Assembly: GCF_000187265.1 (NCBI RefSeq)
Contig: NZ_GL698429.1
Location: forward strand, 954,689 to 1,017,548
Direction of reading: 5' to 3'
From: Streptococcus equinus ATCC 9812
GTDB lineage: Bacteria; Bacillota; Bacilli; Lactobacillales; Streptococcaceae
Length of the DNA: 62,860 nucleotides
This document shows, piece after piece, positions 10,508-19,767 of this stretch. The translations under genes and the position numbers were made by a program. Under the pieces are notes generated by a model. It saw only the letters and a list, made by a program, of their open reading frames with translations. It did not search any database and was not told the DNA's origin. Each line of letters begins with the position of its first letter. The first letter of the stretch is position 1.

Positions 10508-10951
10508 CTAAAGTGTGGGATAGACCACTTCAAATTCTTCAAGAACAATTTGACTATCACCGTTAAATGTCAGACCGTATTCATTGTAATAAGGTTTGAA
10601 AAAGTTCTCGTGGACATCACGCCAATAAGCTAATGTCTTATCACCTTCGCCTTCTTTGAAAGCGTGCTCTGCTGACACCTGATTAAATGGCACAACAGAA
10701 ACTTTCTTGATTTGAATGATACAAACTGCTTGGTCTTGACTGTCGAGAACCACATCATAAGACCCGACCTCAGGTAGCGGGTCATTATCAACAGCGTATA
10801 AATCATAAGCCGACGCTGTCGCTGTTTTTGTTCCTTCAAGGACTAGCTGTGCCAACAAATCAGCTTCTACTCCAAATTGCCAAGCATCAATATCATCTCC
10901 GATTGAAGGATTTATTTTTTTGTATTTATTCCAAAGTTCTTGTGCGTTCAT
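10508..10951 (-). CDS. ASCH domain protein
   Basis: 147 aa ASCH (PUA-like) protein: WQFGVEADLLAQLVLEGTKTATASAYDLY, then YDVVLDSQDQAVCIIQI, and a W-R-D-V-H segment. ASCH proteins are thought to bind RNA, and some hydrolyse modified nucleosides such as N4-acetylcytidine; activity here is not established. Preceded by CAGGAG. It stands alone between two genes of the same direction. Confidence 0.85.
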   Translation of the reverse strand: MNAQELWNKYKKINPSIGDDIDAWQFGVEADLLAQLVLEGTKTATASAYDLYAVDNDPLPEVGSYDVVLDSQDQAVCIIQIKKVSVVPFNQVSAEHAFKEGEGDKTLAYWRDVHENFFKPYYNEYGLTFNGDSQIVLEEFEVVYPTL

Positions 10952-11051
10952 AATAATCTCCTGTTCTTTTCTGTCTTACTTCAATTACGAGTTCGACAGA
11001 GAGTAGCCTATGGTTTTCTCCTCTTCATTTCAGAAGTCTCCTTATCTCTAT

Positions 11052-11750
11052 TTATTTCAAACTCCAGCCGCCGTCGATTTTGATGATTTCGCCTTGCATG
11101 GAGCTTGCTTTGCCTGATGCTAAAAATTCTGTCAAGTCAGCAATTTCTTCAGGCTTGCTCCAACGTCCAATTGGTGTTTCTTGGGCTACCCAGTCAGCTA
11201 ATCCTCCAGGTTCAAAATCACTAGCGGTCATGGCTGTCTTAACCGCACCTGGTGCGATACCAAAAATTTGAATCTTGTCTTTAGCATAGTCAAGTGCCAG
11301 CTGGCGTGTGAAGCCTGCAAGAGCGTGTTTACTAGCGGTGTAAGCTGCTCCGCCCCCACCTGCAATAAATGAAGCAATCGAGCACATGTTAATGATAATA
11401 CCTGATTGCCTTTCAACCATTTTAGCTAAATAATAGCGGGTGATTTTGACTGTCGCAAAAAAATTGGTCTGAAACACGCGCTCGAGTTCATCATCCGACA
11501 CCTCAAGCAATGGCTTATAGGCGTCGATAATTCCAGCGGTGTTACACAAGATGTCCACGTCCTGAACAAAGTCGTAGAGCGCAGCTAAATCCGTCGTCAA
11601 ATCTAACTGTAGGAAATGAAAGTTTTCATTTTGAATCTCAGGCGCTTGTGATTTATCAACGCCGTATACCGCACAGCCATTTTCTAAAAAAAGTCGTGCT
11701 TGCGCAAGTCCGATACCTGAACTCACACCTGTGATAAGTACTTTAGTCAT
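11052..11750 (-). CDS. short-chain dehydrogenase/reductase (FabG-like)
   Basis: About 232 aa SDR. The cofactor motif TGVSSGIG is at the N-terminus, NTAG is mid-protein, and the catalytic Ser-Tyr-Lys set appears as CSIASF...YTASKHA. The C-terminus KIDGGWSL is typical. It is not beside fab genes, so it is probably not the fatty-acid FabG. The start ATG lies inside the 3' end of the DUF2829 gene (8-nt overlap), implying translational coupling. Confidence 0.9.
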   Translation of the reverse strand: MTKVLITGVSSGIGLAQARLFLENGCAVYGVDKSQAPEIQNENFHFLQLDLTTDLAALYDFVQDVDILCNTAGIIDAYKPLLEVSDDELERVFQTNFFATVKITRYYLAKMVERQSGIIINMCSIASFIAGGGGAAYTASKHALAGFTRQLALDYAKDKIQIFGIAPGAVKTAMTASDFEPGGLADWVAQETPIGRWSKPEEIADLTEFLASGKASSMQGEIIKIDGGWSLK

Positions 11751-11979
11751 GAACTTCAACCCAGTCAGTAGCTAGGACGTCACACGGAGTTGGTGACCAC
11801 ATTGAAAAACCTTCGCCCTCACCTGATACATTGATGAGGAAGTATGGTGTCACTGGAAGTGCCACACCATTTTGCTCGATGCTGTCAAAAAGCTGAACAT
11901 AATTTTCTGCTCCGCCCCAGCCAGTACGCACATATTTTTTCTTAGCCTTCAAACCAGGCAAAATTTCTTCAAAAGTCAT
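11743..11979 (-). CDS. DUF2829 (Tad2-like) small protein
   Basis: 78 aa. Pattern F-x2-I-x2-LK, R-x-GW, long middle loop, then FSMWSPTPCDVLATDWVEV, which fits DUF2829. Phage members include Tad2, which binds the cyclic ADP-ribose signal of Thoeris defence. Here the gene is chromosomal, outside any prophage, and overlaps an SDR gene. Preceded by AAGGAGAG. Nucleotide binding is a reasonable inference; an anti-defence role is not shown. Confidence 0.8.
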   Translation of the reverse strand: MTFEEILPGLKAKKKYVRTGWGGAENYVQLFDSIEQNGVALPVTPYFLINVSGEGEGFSMWSPTPCDVLATDWVEVHD

Positions 11980-12044
11980 TTTTTCTCTCCTTGATAATTA
12001 ATACCACTAGTATACCAAAAAACGAGTCCTAAGGCTCGTTTGAG

Positions 12045-13277
12045 TTATCGTCTTAAGATTTTCTTAGCGATTGCAATGATTTTATGCAGCATTGGTCGTG
12101 GATAGTAGCGGAAAGTTCCCATTTTGCGGACAATGTAACCATTGAAGTTTTGTTTGAAACGAAGAACACCATCGCTGCCATCGAAAATTCCTTGAATACC
12201 AAGGAAAGTATAGAAAGTAATGCCACGTTTCAGTGCTTCCGTCATCACATGTTCTTGAAGGGCGACAGGCGCATAAAATTTATTAAATTCGGTGTATGAA
12301 CCACTGAAAAGATAAACAGCTTCTTGTGGTGTATAAACGAAAAGACTTCCTGCCAAAACCACATCCTCTGAACCATGTTTTTGAATCAAGTCTTTAGCTT
12401 CCTTAAGGCGAACATCAAAAGTTGCAATTTGCTTATCAAACTGTGCTTTTTGTTTATTAACCTTGGCTGAGTTGACCCCTTCAGCAATCTTTTGATTCAA
12501 AACTGCCAAGTCAGCTGCAATTTTATCATGACCAGCCTGCACATTTTTGAGATAATCTTGAAAATTAATTGTCGCAATCATGAACTCACACTTATCACCA
12601 AAACTATCATAAAAAGCTTCATAATAATCTAACGGTTTATCTGTGTATTCACGGCGTTCAGATGTTGATGCTGTGATTTCTTTAAAGATATGAAGTTCAT
12701 CACGGGTTAATTTGCGCACTTTAATTCCAAATGAATTTGTCTTGTTAACAAGTGGGCGACCTTTTTTACTAAATGATTTACGAAGTGTTTCAGGTGTTAA
12801 TCCTGACAAATCCTTCACGTAATGCCAGTCAGGCTCACCGCCTGGATAGCCTGTCTGAAGACCGTCATAACTGTATCCCAAATCAGTCAAACAGCTAATC
12901 AATTCAGGTTTTTCATCATCGTTTGGATTACCATGACTGTCAAAACTTTGGTAGGTGTCATATGGCTTAACTATCAGTTCAAAGGCACCATTTTCCTTAG
13001 CATAAGTTTTTAATTCCTTATAAAATTCAGAAAGGTAAGCTGTACTTGTCGAAGCTGGTCCAGAATTGATTTCCATGTGAAGTCCACCAGTCATCGGCAT
13101 ACTATAAAGCACGCCAGCCACCTGAATAGCTCCATCTGCTTCCAATCCTAAAAATGTAATGTCAAAGCCACGTTTTTCGAGTAAATCTGCCATTTCAACA
13201 GTTTGCATAAAAGAACGTTCTTTAAATGTCGTATTTAATGTTTCATAATCTTCTCTTGATAAGATTTTCAATGTCAT
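12045..13277 (-). CDS. FemAB-family aminoacyltransferase (MurM/MurN-like)
   Basis: tRNA-dependent ligase (410 aa) that adds amino acids to the lipid II stem peptide to build the interpeptide bridge. Two GNAT-like domains are separated by a charged antiparallel coiled-coil arm (about residues 230-300, rich in K/E/A/L) typical of FemX/MurM. C-terminal GITFYTFLGIQGIFDGSDGVLRFKQNFNGY is a family hallmark. The ribosome binding site is weak. Which residue it adds (Ala, Ser, Gly, Thr) cannot be told. Confidence 0.9.
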   Translation of the reverse strand: MTLKILSREDYETLNTTFKERSFMQTVEMADLLEKRGFDITFLGLEADGAIQVAGVLYSMPMTGGLHMEINSGPASTSTAYLSEFYKELKTYAKENGAFELIVKPYDTYQSFDSHGNPNDDEKPELISCLTDLGYSYDGLQTGYPGGEPDWHYVKDLSGLTPETLRKSFSKKGRPLVNKTNSFGIKVRKLTRDELHIFKEITASTSERREYTDKPLDYYEAFYDSFGDKCEFMIATINFQDYLKNVQAGHDKIAADLAVLNQKIAEGVNSAKVNKQKAQFDKQIATFDVRLKEAKDLIQKHGSEDVVLAGSLFVYTPQEAVYLFSGSYTEFNKFYAPVALQEHVMTEALKRGITFYTFLGIQGIFDGSDGVLRFKQNFNGYIVRKMGTFRYYPRPMLHKIIAIAKKILRR

Positions 13278-13411
13278 TTTACACGTTTCTCGATTCTAAC
13301 AAATTCTGTTTCTTGCGCTATTAAAAATATCAAATGAATCTTAGTTGAAAATTAATAAATCATTTTCAGAATTTCCACTATCTTTTCAATTTTCTTTACA
13401 TTTGAGAGCAA

Positions 13412-13458
13412 TATAAATACCCAGCTTTTGCGCTAAAAATGCACTAAAGCTGAGTATT
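13412..13458 (-). terminator. metG terminator
   Basis: Minus strand AATACTCAGCTTT pairs with AAAGCTGGGTATT across a loop; a modest T-rich tail follows. Confidence 0.7.
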
Positions 13459-13479
13459 CTGTTTATTAATTTTTGATGA

Positions 13480-15480
13480 TTAACCGATTTGGCTACCGTT
13501 TGGTACACTTGGGTCAACTGTAAGAACAGTCAAGTTACCATCATGTTCAGCTGATAAAATCATACCTTGGCTAAGAAGTCCCATCATTTTACGTGGTTTC
13601 AAGTTAGCTACGATTTGTAATTTTTTACCAACAAGTTCTTGTTCGTTTGGATAGAATTTCGCAATCCCTGAAAGGATTTGACGGTCTTCACCATCACCAG
13701 CATCAAGACGGAATTTAAGAAGTTTTTCTGAACCTTCAACTTTAGAAACTTCTTTAACTTCAGCGACACGGATTTCTACTTTGTCAAAGTCGTCAAATTT
13801 AATAGCTTTCTTTTCGTTTTTAAGTTCAACTTCTGCTGGATTCCATTCTTTTTCTTCAGCAACTACTGCACCTGCACCCATGTTCGCTTTGATGTAGTCA
13901 ATTTCAGCTTCCATATCAAGACGTGGGAAGATTGGTGTTCCTTTAGCAACAACTTTCACACCTTCTGGGAATCCTGACAAAGCAAGATTTTCAAGGTCAA
14001 AGTTAGCTCCAAGACCAAGTTGTTCCATGATAGCATTTGATGTTGTCATCATGAATGGTTGGATAAGGTGAGCAACCACACGAAGACTAGCTGCCAAGTG
14101 AGCCATTACTGCTGCTAATTCATCACGTTTAGCTTCATCTTTAGCAAGTACCCAAGGAGCTGTTTCATCAATGTATTTGTTTGTACGTGAGATGATACTC
14201 CATACAGCATCAAGTGCGCGTGGATAATCAACTGCATTCATTTGTTTGTGATATTCAGTGATTTTTTCAGCGACAAGTGCTGCCAAGTCAGCATCAAATT
14301 CAGTCACGTTTTCAACATAAGCTGGCACTTCGCCACCGAAGTATTTGTTAATCATGGCAACAGTACGGTTAAGAAGGTTACCAAGGTCATTTGCTAATTC
14401 ATAGTTAATACGTCCAACGTAATCTTCTGGTGTAAATGTTCCGTCTGAACCTACTGGAAGTGAACGCATGAGGTAGTAACGAAGTGGGTCAAGACCGAAA
14501 CGTTCGACAAGCATTTCTGGATAAACCACATTACCTTTAGATTTAGACATTTTACCGTCTTTCATGACAAACCAACCGTGGGCAATCAAGCGTTCAGGCA
14601 ATTTCATGTCAAGCATCATAAGCATAATTGGCCAGTAAATTGAGTGGAAACGAAGGATATCTTTACCAACCATGTGGAAGACAGTTCCGTTCCAGAATTT
14701 ATCAAAGTTTGCGTGGTCTTCTTGACCATATCCAAGTGCAGTTGCATAGTTAAGAAGGGCATCAATCCATACGTAAACAACGTGTTTGGGATTTGAAGGG
14801 ACTTTAACACCCCATGTAAATGATGTACGGCTGACAGCCAAATCTTCAAGACCTGGTTCGATGAAGTTTTTAATGATTTCGTTCATACGACCATCAGGTT
14901 GGATGAAGTCTGGGTGTGCATGGAAGAATTCAACCAAGCGGTCAGCGTATTTTCCAAGGCGTAGGAAGTAAGATTCTTCAGAAACCCATTCAACTTCGTG
15001 TCCAGAAGGAGCGATACCACCGATGACTTTTCCGTTTTCATCACGGAAGACTTCTTCTAATTGGCTTTCTGTAAAGAATTCTTCATCTGAGACTGAGTAC
15101 CAACCAGAATATTCACCCAGATAGATATCATCTTGTGCCAACAATTTTTCAAAAACTTCAGCAACAACTTTTTCATGATAATCATCAGTTGTACGGATAA
15201 ATTTATCATATGAGATGTCAAGCATTTTCCAAAGTTTTTTAACATCAGCAGCCATGCCGTCAACGTATGCTTGTGGTGTGATGCCAGCTTCTTCAGCTTT
15301 TTGTTGAATTTTTTGACCGTGTTCATCAAGACCAGTCAAATAAAAAACATCATAGTTCATCATACGTTTGTAACGTGCTAAAACGTCACAAGCAATTGTT
15401 GTGTAAGCAGAACCGATGTGAAGCTTACCAGATGGGTAGTAAATCGGTGTTGTAATATAAAATGGTTGTTTACTAGTCAT
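13480..15480 (-). CDS. metG: methionyl-tRNA synthetase
   Basis: Class I synthetase, about 666 aa. The HIGH-like motif lies in [12 protein letters not shown] at the start of the catalytic core, and [10 protein letters not shown] near residue 300. The anticodon-binding helical domain is about 390-540, and the C-terminal EMAP/Trbp111-like tRNA-binding domain (about 565-666) contains [13 protein letters not shown]. The start ATG at 15480 has GAAAGGAAAG upstream; the in-frame ATG at 15495 does not. No T-box was seen upstream. Confidence 0.97.
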   Translation of the reverse strand: MTSKQPFYITTPIYYPSGKLHIGSAYTTIACDVLARYKRMMNYDVFYLTGLDEHGQKIQQKAEEAGITPQAYVDGMAADVKKLWKMLDISYDKFIRTTDDYHEKVVAEVFEKLLAQDDIYLGEYSGWYSVSDEEFFTESQLEEVFRDENGKVIGGIAPSGHEVEWVSEESYFLRLGKYADRLVEFFHAHPDFIQPDGRMNEIIKNFIEPGLEDLAVSRTSFTWGVKVPSNPKHVVYVWIDALLNYATALGYGQEDHANFDKFWNGTVFHMVGKDILRFHSIYWPIMLMMLDMKLPERLIAHGWFVMKDGKMSKSKGNVVYPEMLVERFGLDPLRYYLMRSLPVGSDGTFTPEDYVGRINYELANDLGNLLNRTVAMINKYFGGEVPAYVENVTEFDADLAALVAEKITEYHKQMNAVDYPRALDAVWSIISRTNKYIDETAPWVLAKDEAKRDELAAVMAHLAASLRVVAHLIQPFMMTTSNAIMEQLGLGANFDLENLALSGFPEGVKVVAKGTPIFPRLDMEAEIDYIKANMGAGAVVAEEKEWNPAEVELKNEKKAIKFDDFDKVEIRVAEVKEVSKVEGSEKLLKFRLDAGDGEDRQILSGIAKFYPNEQELVGKKLQIVANLKPRKMMGLLSQGMILSAEHDGNLTVLTVDPSVPNGSQIG

Positions 15481-15595
15481 TTTCTTTCCTTTCAAATAGG
15501 AGCAAATGAAACTCCTTTATTGATAACACCTAATTATAACACAAATTTATGGCTGATTATAGGCTAAATGCTGGGGCATACGAAAAAATTGTATT

Positions 15596-15624
15596 AAAAA
15601 GACTGAGAATATCATCTCAGTCTT
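15596..15624 (-). terminator. terminator of the 553-aa membrane protein gene
   Basis: GACTGAGA (15601-15608) pairs with TCTCAGTC (15615-15622); T-run on the minus strand at 15600-15596. Confidence 0.85.
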
Positions 15625-15628
15625 TTAG

Positions 15629-17290
15629 TTATTTTTCAGTTGTGATTTCAAATTTTGTTAGGTAGTTATCTTTTTGCAATTCACCTTTGAATTGATCACC
15701 GACTGTAAGGAATGGAAGACTGTCTGTTGTGTCAGTCGTTGCCTTAACTTTGTAAATTTCTCCAGATGAAGAAATGTAATAAACTGTTGAACCTGAAATC
15801 ATCTGACTAGCTAATTTATCAACAACTCCAGTAATCACCTTAACTTTCTCAGCAGATTTGCCAGAATTCTTTGTGACATCAGATAAAGCTGATGTGTCAG
15901 AATCTGTGAATTTTGCAATCAAAGTCTCGATATCATTGTCAACGGTAACTTGTTGATAATCTTCAGCATCAACAATTGCATAGGATTTGACCAAACCAGC
16001 AGCATCTTTAAGAGAAACTAGATAGTAAGCTTTGCCGTCTAATTTTACAAGTGTCGGAGCTGTCGCTTCATAATGTTTTTCTTGAACTTCACCTTCTGCT
16101 GATTCTTGCGCAGCAGTTTCAGTCGCTGATGCCAATTTATAATTTGTCACTTCACGCGTTCTCATGTTAACTAAGATAAATCCAAGGTTTGATGAGTCCG
16201 CAGTTGCTGATGTAATACCTGTATAAAGGTAAATATCTGAACCAATTGAAATGTAATTGTAGATATCAGTTGTCTTTTTAACGCCAGTTTGACTGAAAAC
16301 TGTGTTCCAGAAACCTTTTTGATAAGTGTAATAATCATCAACACGACTAATAACATTATTAGCTGAGAAGACACGGTCAACCCAATCGGGAATATCCTTG
16401 AGGTCATAACGTTTCGTTTCACCTGTCACCGCATTAAGTAAGATAGCACCTGTCGGGTCGCTAGAACTTAACATGAATTTAGGTTTGTAAGTCGTTGCAA
16501 CATAATAAGGATTGCCTTGGTCATCAACTTCAAATGATGGATCTCCAAAAATTGCAGTTGGATATTTTAGGCGTAGATAACGGAGCGTATCATTGAAGAA
16601 GTACTCAGAATCAGAGTATTTCATTCCTTTATCAAGTTTGACAAGTTCAGCTTTACCAGTCGTTTGGTTAACTTTGACATAGTAACCAATACCTTCTTTG
16701 TGGTTAGAGAACCATTTCCAGAAAGATTTGTATTCAAGAGGTGAGATGCGGTAAGGCTGCTCACCAATTGTCACTTGACGATAATCATCTGAAATGCCAA
16801 ATTGAGAAACTTTATCAATAGTTCCAAGATAAGTATCACCAATTTTCTTAGCTGATGAGCGGTCAAGCAAAGCTAAGTGTGAAATATCTGTTTCTGGGAA
16901 ATCTGATGTGAAATCAGCATCTTTTACTTTAATAACGTTAGCGTAACTTTTTGCTCTGAACAATCGAGAGTTAAAGAAAGACGAAACGCTTAATAATAGA
17001 ATAATCCCCACAATAACAGCACCGATAAGTGACAAGGTTTTACCGTATTTTGGTGTTGGGGTAGAGACGACTTTGCGCACACGTGTCCCAGGCATTTGAA
17101 CAGTAACCTGCTGAAGTTTTCCTATCAAAGACAACAAAAGTACAGCTCCAAAAGCTAGAGCTAAGCCTTCTAAGACAAATGCCCAAAAAACAGTACTAAG
17201 CGGGTTAAGTGGTGGCAAAAACATCCAATAACTAGCTAACATGACAATAGACCAGAGAGCTAGCAAACAATATGAAATTGTCTTTTTCAT
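15629..17290 (-). CDS. unknown membrane-anchored protein with large extracellular domain
   Basis: 553 aa. Membrane segments at about residues 7-27, 33-58 and 85-108 are followed by some 440 residues that are soluble and probably outside the cell. This part is rich in short beta-type repeats of the form ILLNAVTGETKRY / ILVNMRTREVTNY / YAIVDAEDYQQV, like a beta-propeller or tandem sheet domain. I cannot assign a function. AAGGAG precedes the start; it is monocistronic and flanked by terminators. Confidence 0.75.
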   Translation of the reverse strand: MKKTISYCLLALWSIVMLASYWMFLPPLNPLSTVFWAFVLEGLALAFGAVLLLSLIGKLQQVTVQMPGTRVRKVVSTPTPKYGKTLSLIGAVIVGIILLLSVSSFFNSRLFRAKSYANVIKVKDADFTSDFPETDISHLALLDRSSAKKIGDTYLGTIDKVSQFGISDDYRQVTIGEQPYRISPLEYKSFWKWFSNHKEGIGYYVKVNQTTGKAELVKLDKGMKYSDSEYFFNDTLRYLRLKYPTAIFGDPSFEVDDQGNPYYVATTYKPKFMLSSSDPTGAILLNAVTGETKRYDLKDIPDWVDRVFSANNVISRVDDYYTYQKGFWNTVFSQTGVKKTTDIYNYISIGSDIYLYTGITSATADSSNLGFILVNMRTREVTNYKLASATETAAQESAEGEVQEKHYEATAPTLVKLDGKAYYLVSLKDAAGLVKSYAIVDAEDYQQVTVDNDIETLIAKFTDSDTSALSDVTKNSGKSAEKVKVITGVVDKLASQMISGSTVYYISSSGEIYKVKATTDTTDSLPFLTVGDQFKGELQKDNYLTKFEITTEK

Positions 17291-17345
17291 AAAATAAATC
17301 TCCTTTATTTTGTCCTATCATTATAACACAATTAAACAAAATTTT

Positions 17346-17384
17346 ATCAAAAAATAGCCTCTGAAGAATCAGAGACTATTTTTT
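17346..17384 (-). terminator. sdpI terminator overlapping stop codon
   Basis: AGCCTCTGA / TCAGAGACT stem with T-rich tail on the minus strand; the stop codon (17371-17369) lies inside the hairpin. Confidence 0.75.
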
Positions 17385-18007
17385 TGACTAAGAATAAATG
17401 AGTACACTATGGGACCAACAATCATAACCGCAATTACTACTCCCACCACGTAAGGCAAAGCCACTTGAATAAAACTTTCAAGTAAGATAATCAAGCCACC
17501 AATCACCCACAATTTTCCTGCCATACGGTGAGTTTTATACCAATTTTTATCATCGGAAAGCGTCCAAGGAATACGAATACCAACTGTAGCATTTCGTTGT
17601 ATCTTAGGAAAATAATTGCCAATCACGATAAAAACAATCGCTAGAAAAGTTGTGACAAGTGTTGGACCGCACTTAATAAAGCCAAGTGCGTTAGCATAGA
17701 TTGATCCTTGAATAATCAAACTCAAAATTGGAATCAACCAAGAATAAAATCTTCTCATTTTTGCTGGAATATTGACTTTTACAGATTCTTTTTCAAAAAA
17801 TGCCAGACAAATAATTTGAAAAAGAAGAAACAATGCTGGAAAAGCAAAAAGCGTAAAAAACTTGCTGCTATAACCATCTGCTTGACCATCAATTCCAAAA
17901 TGAGTCGGGATTTTTTCAGGAAGTTGATTCCAGAAAATTGCTCCAATCACCACCGGCAATGCAATCACAAGTGATGTCATCAAAAATTCTTTATTAATTT
18001 TTTTCAT
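17369..18007 (-). CDS. sdpI: SdpI-family membrane protein (DUF1648)
   Basis: 212 aa with about six hydrophobic segments. The N-terminal DUF1648 part contains WNQLPEKIPTHFGIDGQADGY, and the C-terminal SdpI part contains GIRIPWTLSDDKNWYKTHRMAG. In B. subtilis SdpI gives immunity to the cannibalism toxin SdpC and works with the repressor SdpR. The start overlaps the end of sdpR by 14 nt, so the pair is co-translated. No SdpC-like toxin gene is adjacent. Confidence 0.88.
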   Translation of the reverse strand: MKKINKEFLMTSLVIALPVVIGAIFWNQLPEKIPTHFGIDGQADGYSSKFFTLFAFPALFLLFQIICLAFFEKESVKVNIPAKMRRFYSWLIPILSLIIQGSIYANALGFIKCGPTLVTTFLAIVFIVIGNYFPKIQRNATVGIRIPWTLSDDKNWYKTHRMAGKLWVIGGLIILLESFIQVALPYVVGVVIAVMIVGPIVYSFILSQKNSL

Positions 18008-18275
18008 TTTTCGAAGACTCCTTTAAATCAACTAACCAAGCCATAACATCCTCTAAAACCGAGGTAGACAATTCATAATAAATAAAATTCTTTTCTCGTT
18101 TTTCAACAACCAATCCAGCTTTTTTCAAAATGCTAAGATGATGCGAAATCGTTGCCCAAGCTACATCAAATTGCTCTGAAATCTCACCAGCCGTCAATGA
18201 TTTTTTCTTTAATAAATTCAGAATTTCTCTTCGGATTGGATGCGACAAAGCTTTAAATGTTTCAGCAAATGCCAT
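17994..18275 (-). CDS. sdpR: ArsR-family repressor (SdpR-like)
   Basis: 93-aa winged-helix repressor: FKALSHPIRREILNLL, SEQFDVAWATISHHLSILKKAGLV, then YYELSTSVLEDV. No metal-binding Cys set is present, as in SdpR autorepressors. TGGAGG precedes the start. A perfect inverted repeat (18298-18317) sits at its promoter and is the likely operator. Confidence 0.88.
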   Translation of the reverse strand: MAFAETFKALSHPIRREILNLLKKKSLTAGEISEQFDVAWATISHHLSILKKAGLVVEKREKNFIYYELSTSVLEDVMAWLVDLKESSKNEKN

Positions 18276-18297
18276 AATGTTCCTCCAAAGTTTAGGT

Positions 18298-18317
18298 ATT
18301 TAGATTTTTTTCTAAAT
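18298..18317. promoter_or_regulatory. candidate SdpR operator
   Basis: ATTTAGA, six T, TCTAAAT: a perfect 7-bp inverted repeat 23 bp upstream of sdpR and just downstream of a TAGAAT -10 (minus strand), the usual position for repression. Confidence 0.5.
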
Positions 18318-18424
18318 AGATTCTACCACTTTTTCCAAAAATGATATAACCAAAAGCATTAGAATCGCAAGCATTCTCTTTTTTTGCTAAAATAGAAACT
18401 AACGATTAAACTTTTAGAAAGAAG

Positions 18425-18444
18425 AGACTTCTAAAAAGAAGTCT
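18425..18444 (+). promoter_or_regulatory. leader hairpin before exoA
   Basis: AGACTTC, TAAAAA, GAAGTCT: a perfect 7-bp stem ending 11 nt before the ATG, with only GGTAAG as a weak ribosome binding site between. It could modulate translation; no T-run follows. Confidence 0.4.
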
Positions 18445-18455
18445 GGTAAGCTATT

Positions 18456-19283
18456 ATGAAACTCATTTCATGGAATATTGATTCGCTCAACGCAGCACTC
18501 ACAAGTGATTCTGCACGCGCCGTTCTCTCACGCGCTGTTATCGATACACTTGTGGCTGAAGATGCTGATATCATTGCCATTCAAGAAACAAAATTATCAG
18601 CCAAAGGACCTACCAAAAAGCATTTGCAAATCCTTGAAGACTACTTCCCAGATTACCAAGTATCTTGGCGCTCATCAGTCGAACCAGCCAGAAAAGGATA
18701 CGCTGGGACAATGTTCCTTTACAAAAATCATCTGACACCAACCATTTCTTTCCCAGAAATCGGTGCCCCTGACACGATGGATTACGAAGGGCGTATCATC
18801 ACTCTTGAATTTGATAATTTCTACGTCACGCAAGTCTACACTCCAAATGCTGGAGACGGTCTAAAACGCTTAACTGAACGACAAATTTGGGATGAAAAAT
18901 ACGCTGATTACTTAGCAGAACTCGACCAAACAAAACCTGTCTTAGCAACTGGTGATTACAACGTTGCTCACAACGAGATTGACCTTGCCAATCCAAATTC
19001 AAACCGTCGCTCTGCTGGATTCACCGACGAAGAACGTGCAGGATTTACAAACTTACTAGCAAAAGGCTTCACAGATACTTTCCGTTACCTTCACGGTGAC
19101 ATTCCAAATGTCTATAGTTGGTGGGCACAACGCAGCAAAACAAGTAAAATTAACAACACTGGCTGGCGTATCGACTACTGGCTCGCATCAAACCGCATCG
19201 CAGATAAAATCACAAAATCAGAAATGATTGACTCAGGCACACGCCAAGACCACACACCAATCGTTTTAGAAATTGATTTATAA
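18456..19283 (+). CDS. exoA: exodeoxyribonuclease III / AP endonuclease
   Basis: 275 aa Exo III-type nuclease for base-excision repair. Motifs: MKLISWNIDSLNAAL at the N-terminus, AIQETKLS (catalytic Glu), VYTPNAG, TGDYNVAHNEIDL, and C-terminal WRIDYWLAS and DHTPI with the catalytic Asp-His. Its length matches streptococcal ExoA. It is monocistronic and converges on the ArsC-like gene through a shared terminator. Confidence 0.95.
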   Translation: MKLISWNIDSLNAALTSDSARAVLSRAVIDTLVAEDADIIAIQETKLSAKGPTKKHLQILEDYFPDYQVSWRSSVEPARKGYAGTMFLYKNHLTPTISFPEIGAPDTMDYEGRIITLEFDNFYVTQVYTPNAGDGLKRLTERQIWDEKYADYLAELDQTKPVLATGDYNVAHNEIDLANPNSNRRSAGFTDEERAGFTNLLAKGFTDTFRYLHGDIPNVYSWWAQRSKTSKINNTGWRIDYWLASNRIADKITKSEMIDSGTRQDHTPIVLEIDL

Positions 19284-19290
19284 ACACATA

Positions 19291-19321
19291 AAACCACCTA
19301 AGTTTAACACTTAGGTGGTTT
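19291..19321. terminator. bidirectional terminator
   Basis: AAACCACCTAAGT (19291-19303), loop TTAAC, ACTTAGGTGGTTT (19309-19321): a perfect 13-bp stem. Confidence 0.9.
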
Positions 19322-19323
19322 GT

Positions 19324-19680
19324 TTATTCTCCCAACAACTCTTCGTATGATTTACGGTGACCGAGTTGAAGAACTTTTCCATCTTTGACCAAAACTGGTC
19401 GTTTAATTAGCATTCCATCTGAGGCAAGGATAGTCGCTGCCTCATCAGCTGTCAAAGAATCAACTTTATCTTTCAGGCCAAGTGCTCGGTATGCTTGACC
19501 GCTTGTGTTAAAAAAGTTTTTAATTGTAAAATCAGAATTCTCCATCCATGCCTTAATTTCTTCAGCCTTTGGTGTGTCAACTGTCAAATCAATCGCTTCA
19601 AATTCCACTTTCATTTCTTGTAGCTCAGCCTTAGCACGACGGCAAGTCGTACATTTTGGATATTCATAAAACGTCAGCAT
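19324..19680 (-). CDS. ArsC/Spx-family thioredoxin-fold protein
   Basis: 118 aa. MLTFYEYPKCTTCRRAKAELQ shows the N-terminal thioredoxin fold with a CTTC pair; IKNFFNTSGQAYRALGLKDKV and IKRPVLV are family hallmarks. The closest type is YusI/YffB-like arsenate reductase-related proteins rather than SpxA. AAGGAG precedes two consecutive ATGs; 19680 has the better spacing. The true substrate is unknown. Confidence 0.85.
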   Translation of the reverse strand: MLTFYEYPKCTTCRRAKAELQEMKVEFEAIDLTVDTPKAEEIKAWMENSDFTIKNFFNTSGQAYRALGLKDKVDSLTADEAATILASDGMLIKRPVLVKDGKVLQLGHRKSYEELLGE

Positions 19681-19734
19681 CATATACTCCTTCATAACAA
19701 CTTAAAATTATCTTATTATACCAAATATCAGAAA

Positions 19735-19765
19735 AAAGAGCTGAGATTTAATCTCAACTCTTTCT
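19735..19765 (-). terminator. serA terminator
   Basis: AGAGTTGAGA / TCTCAGCTCT stem with T-run on the minus strand. Confidence 0.8.
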
Positions 19766-19767
19766 TT

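Noticed and set aside
15481..15595. T-box riboswitch before metG
   Set aside because: No specifier stem or T-box sequence seen; the gap is too short.
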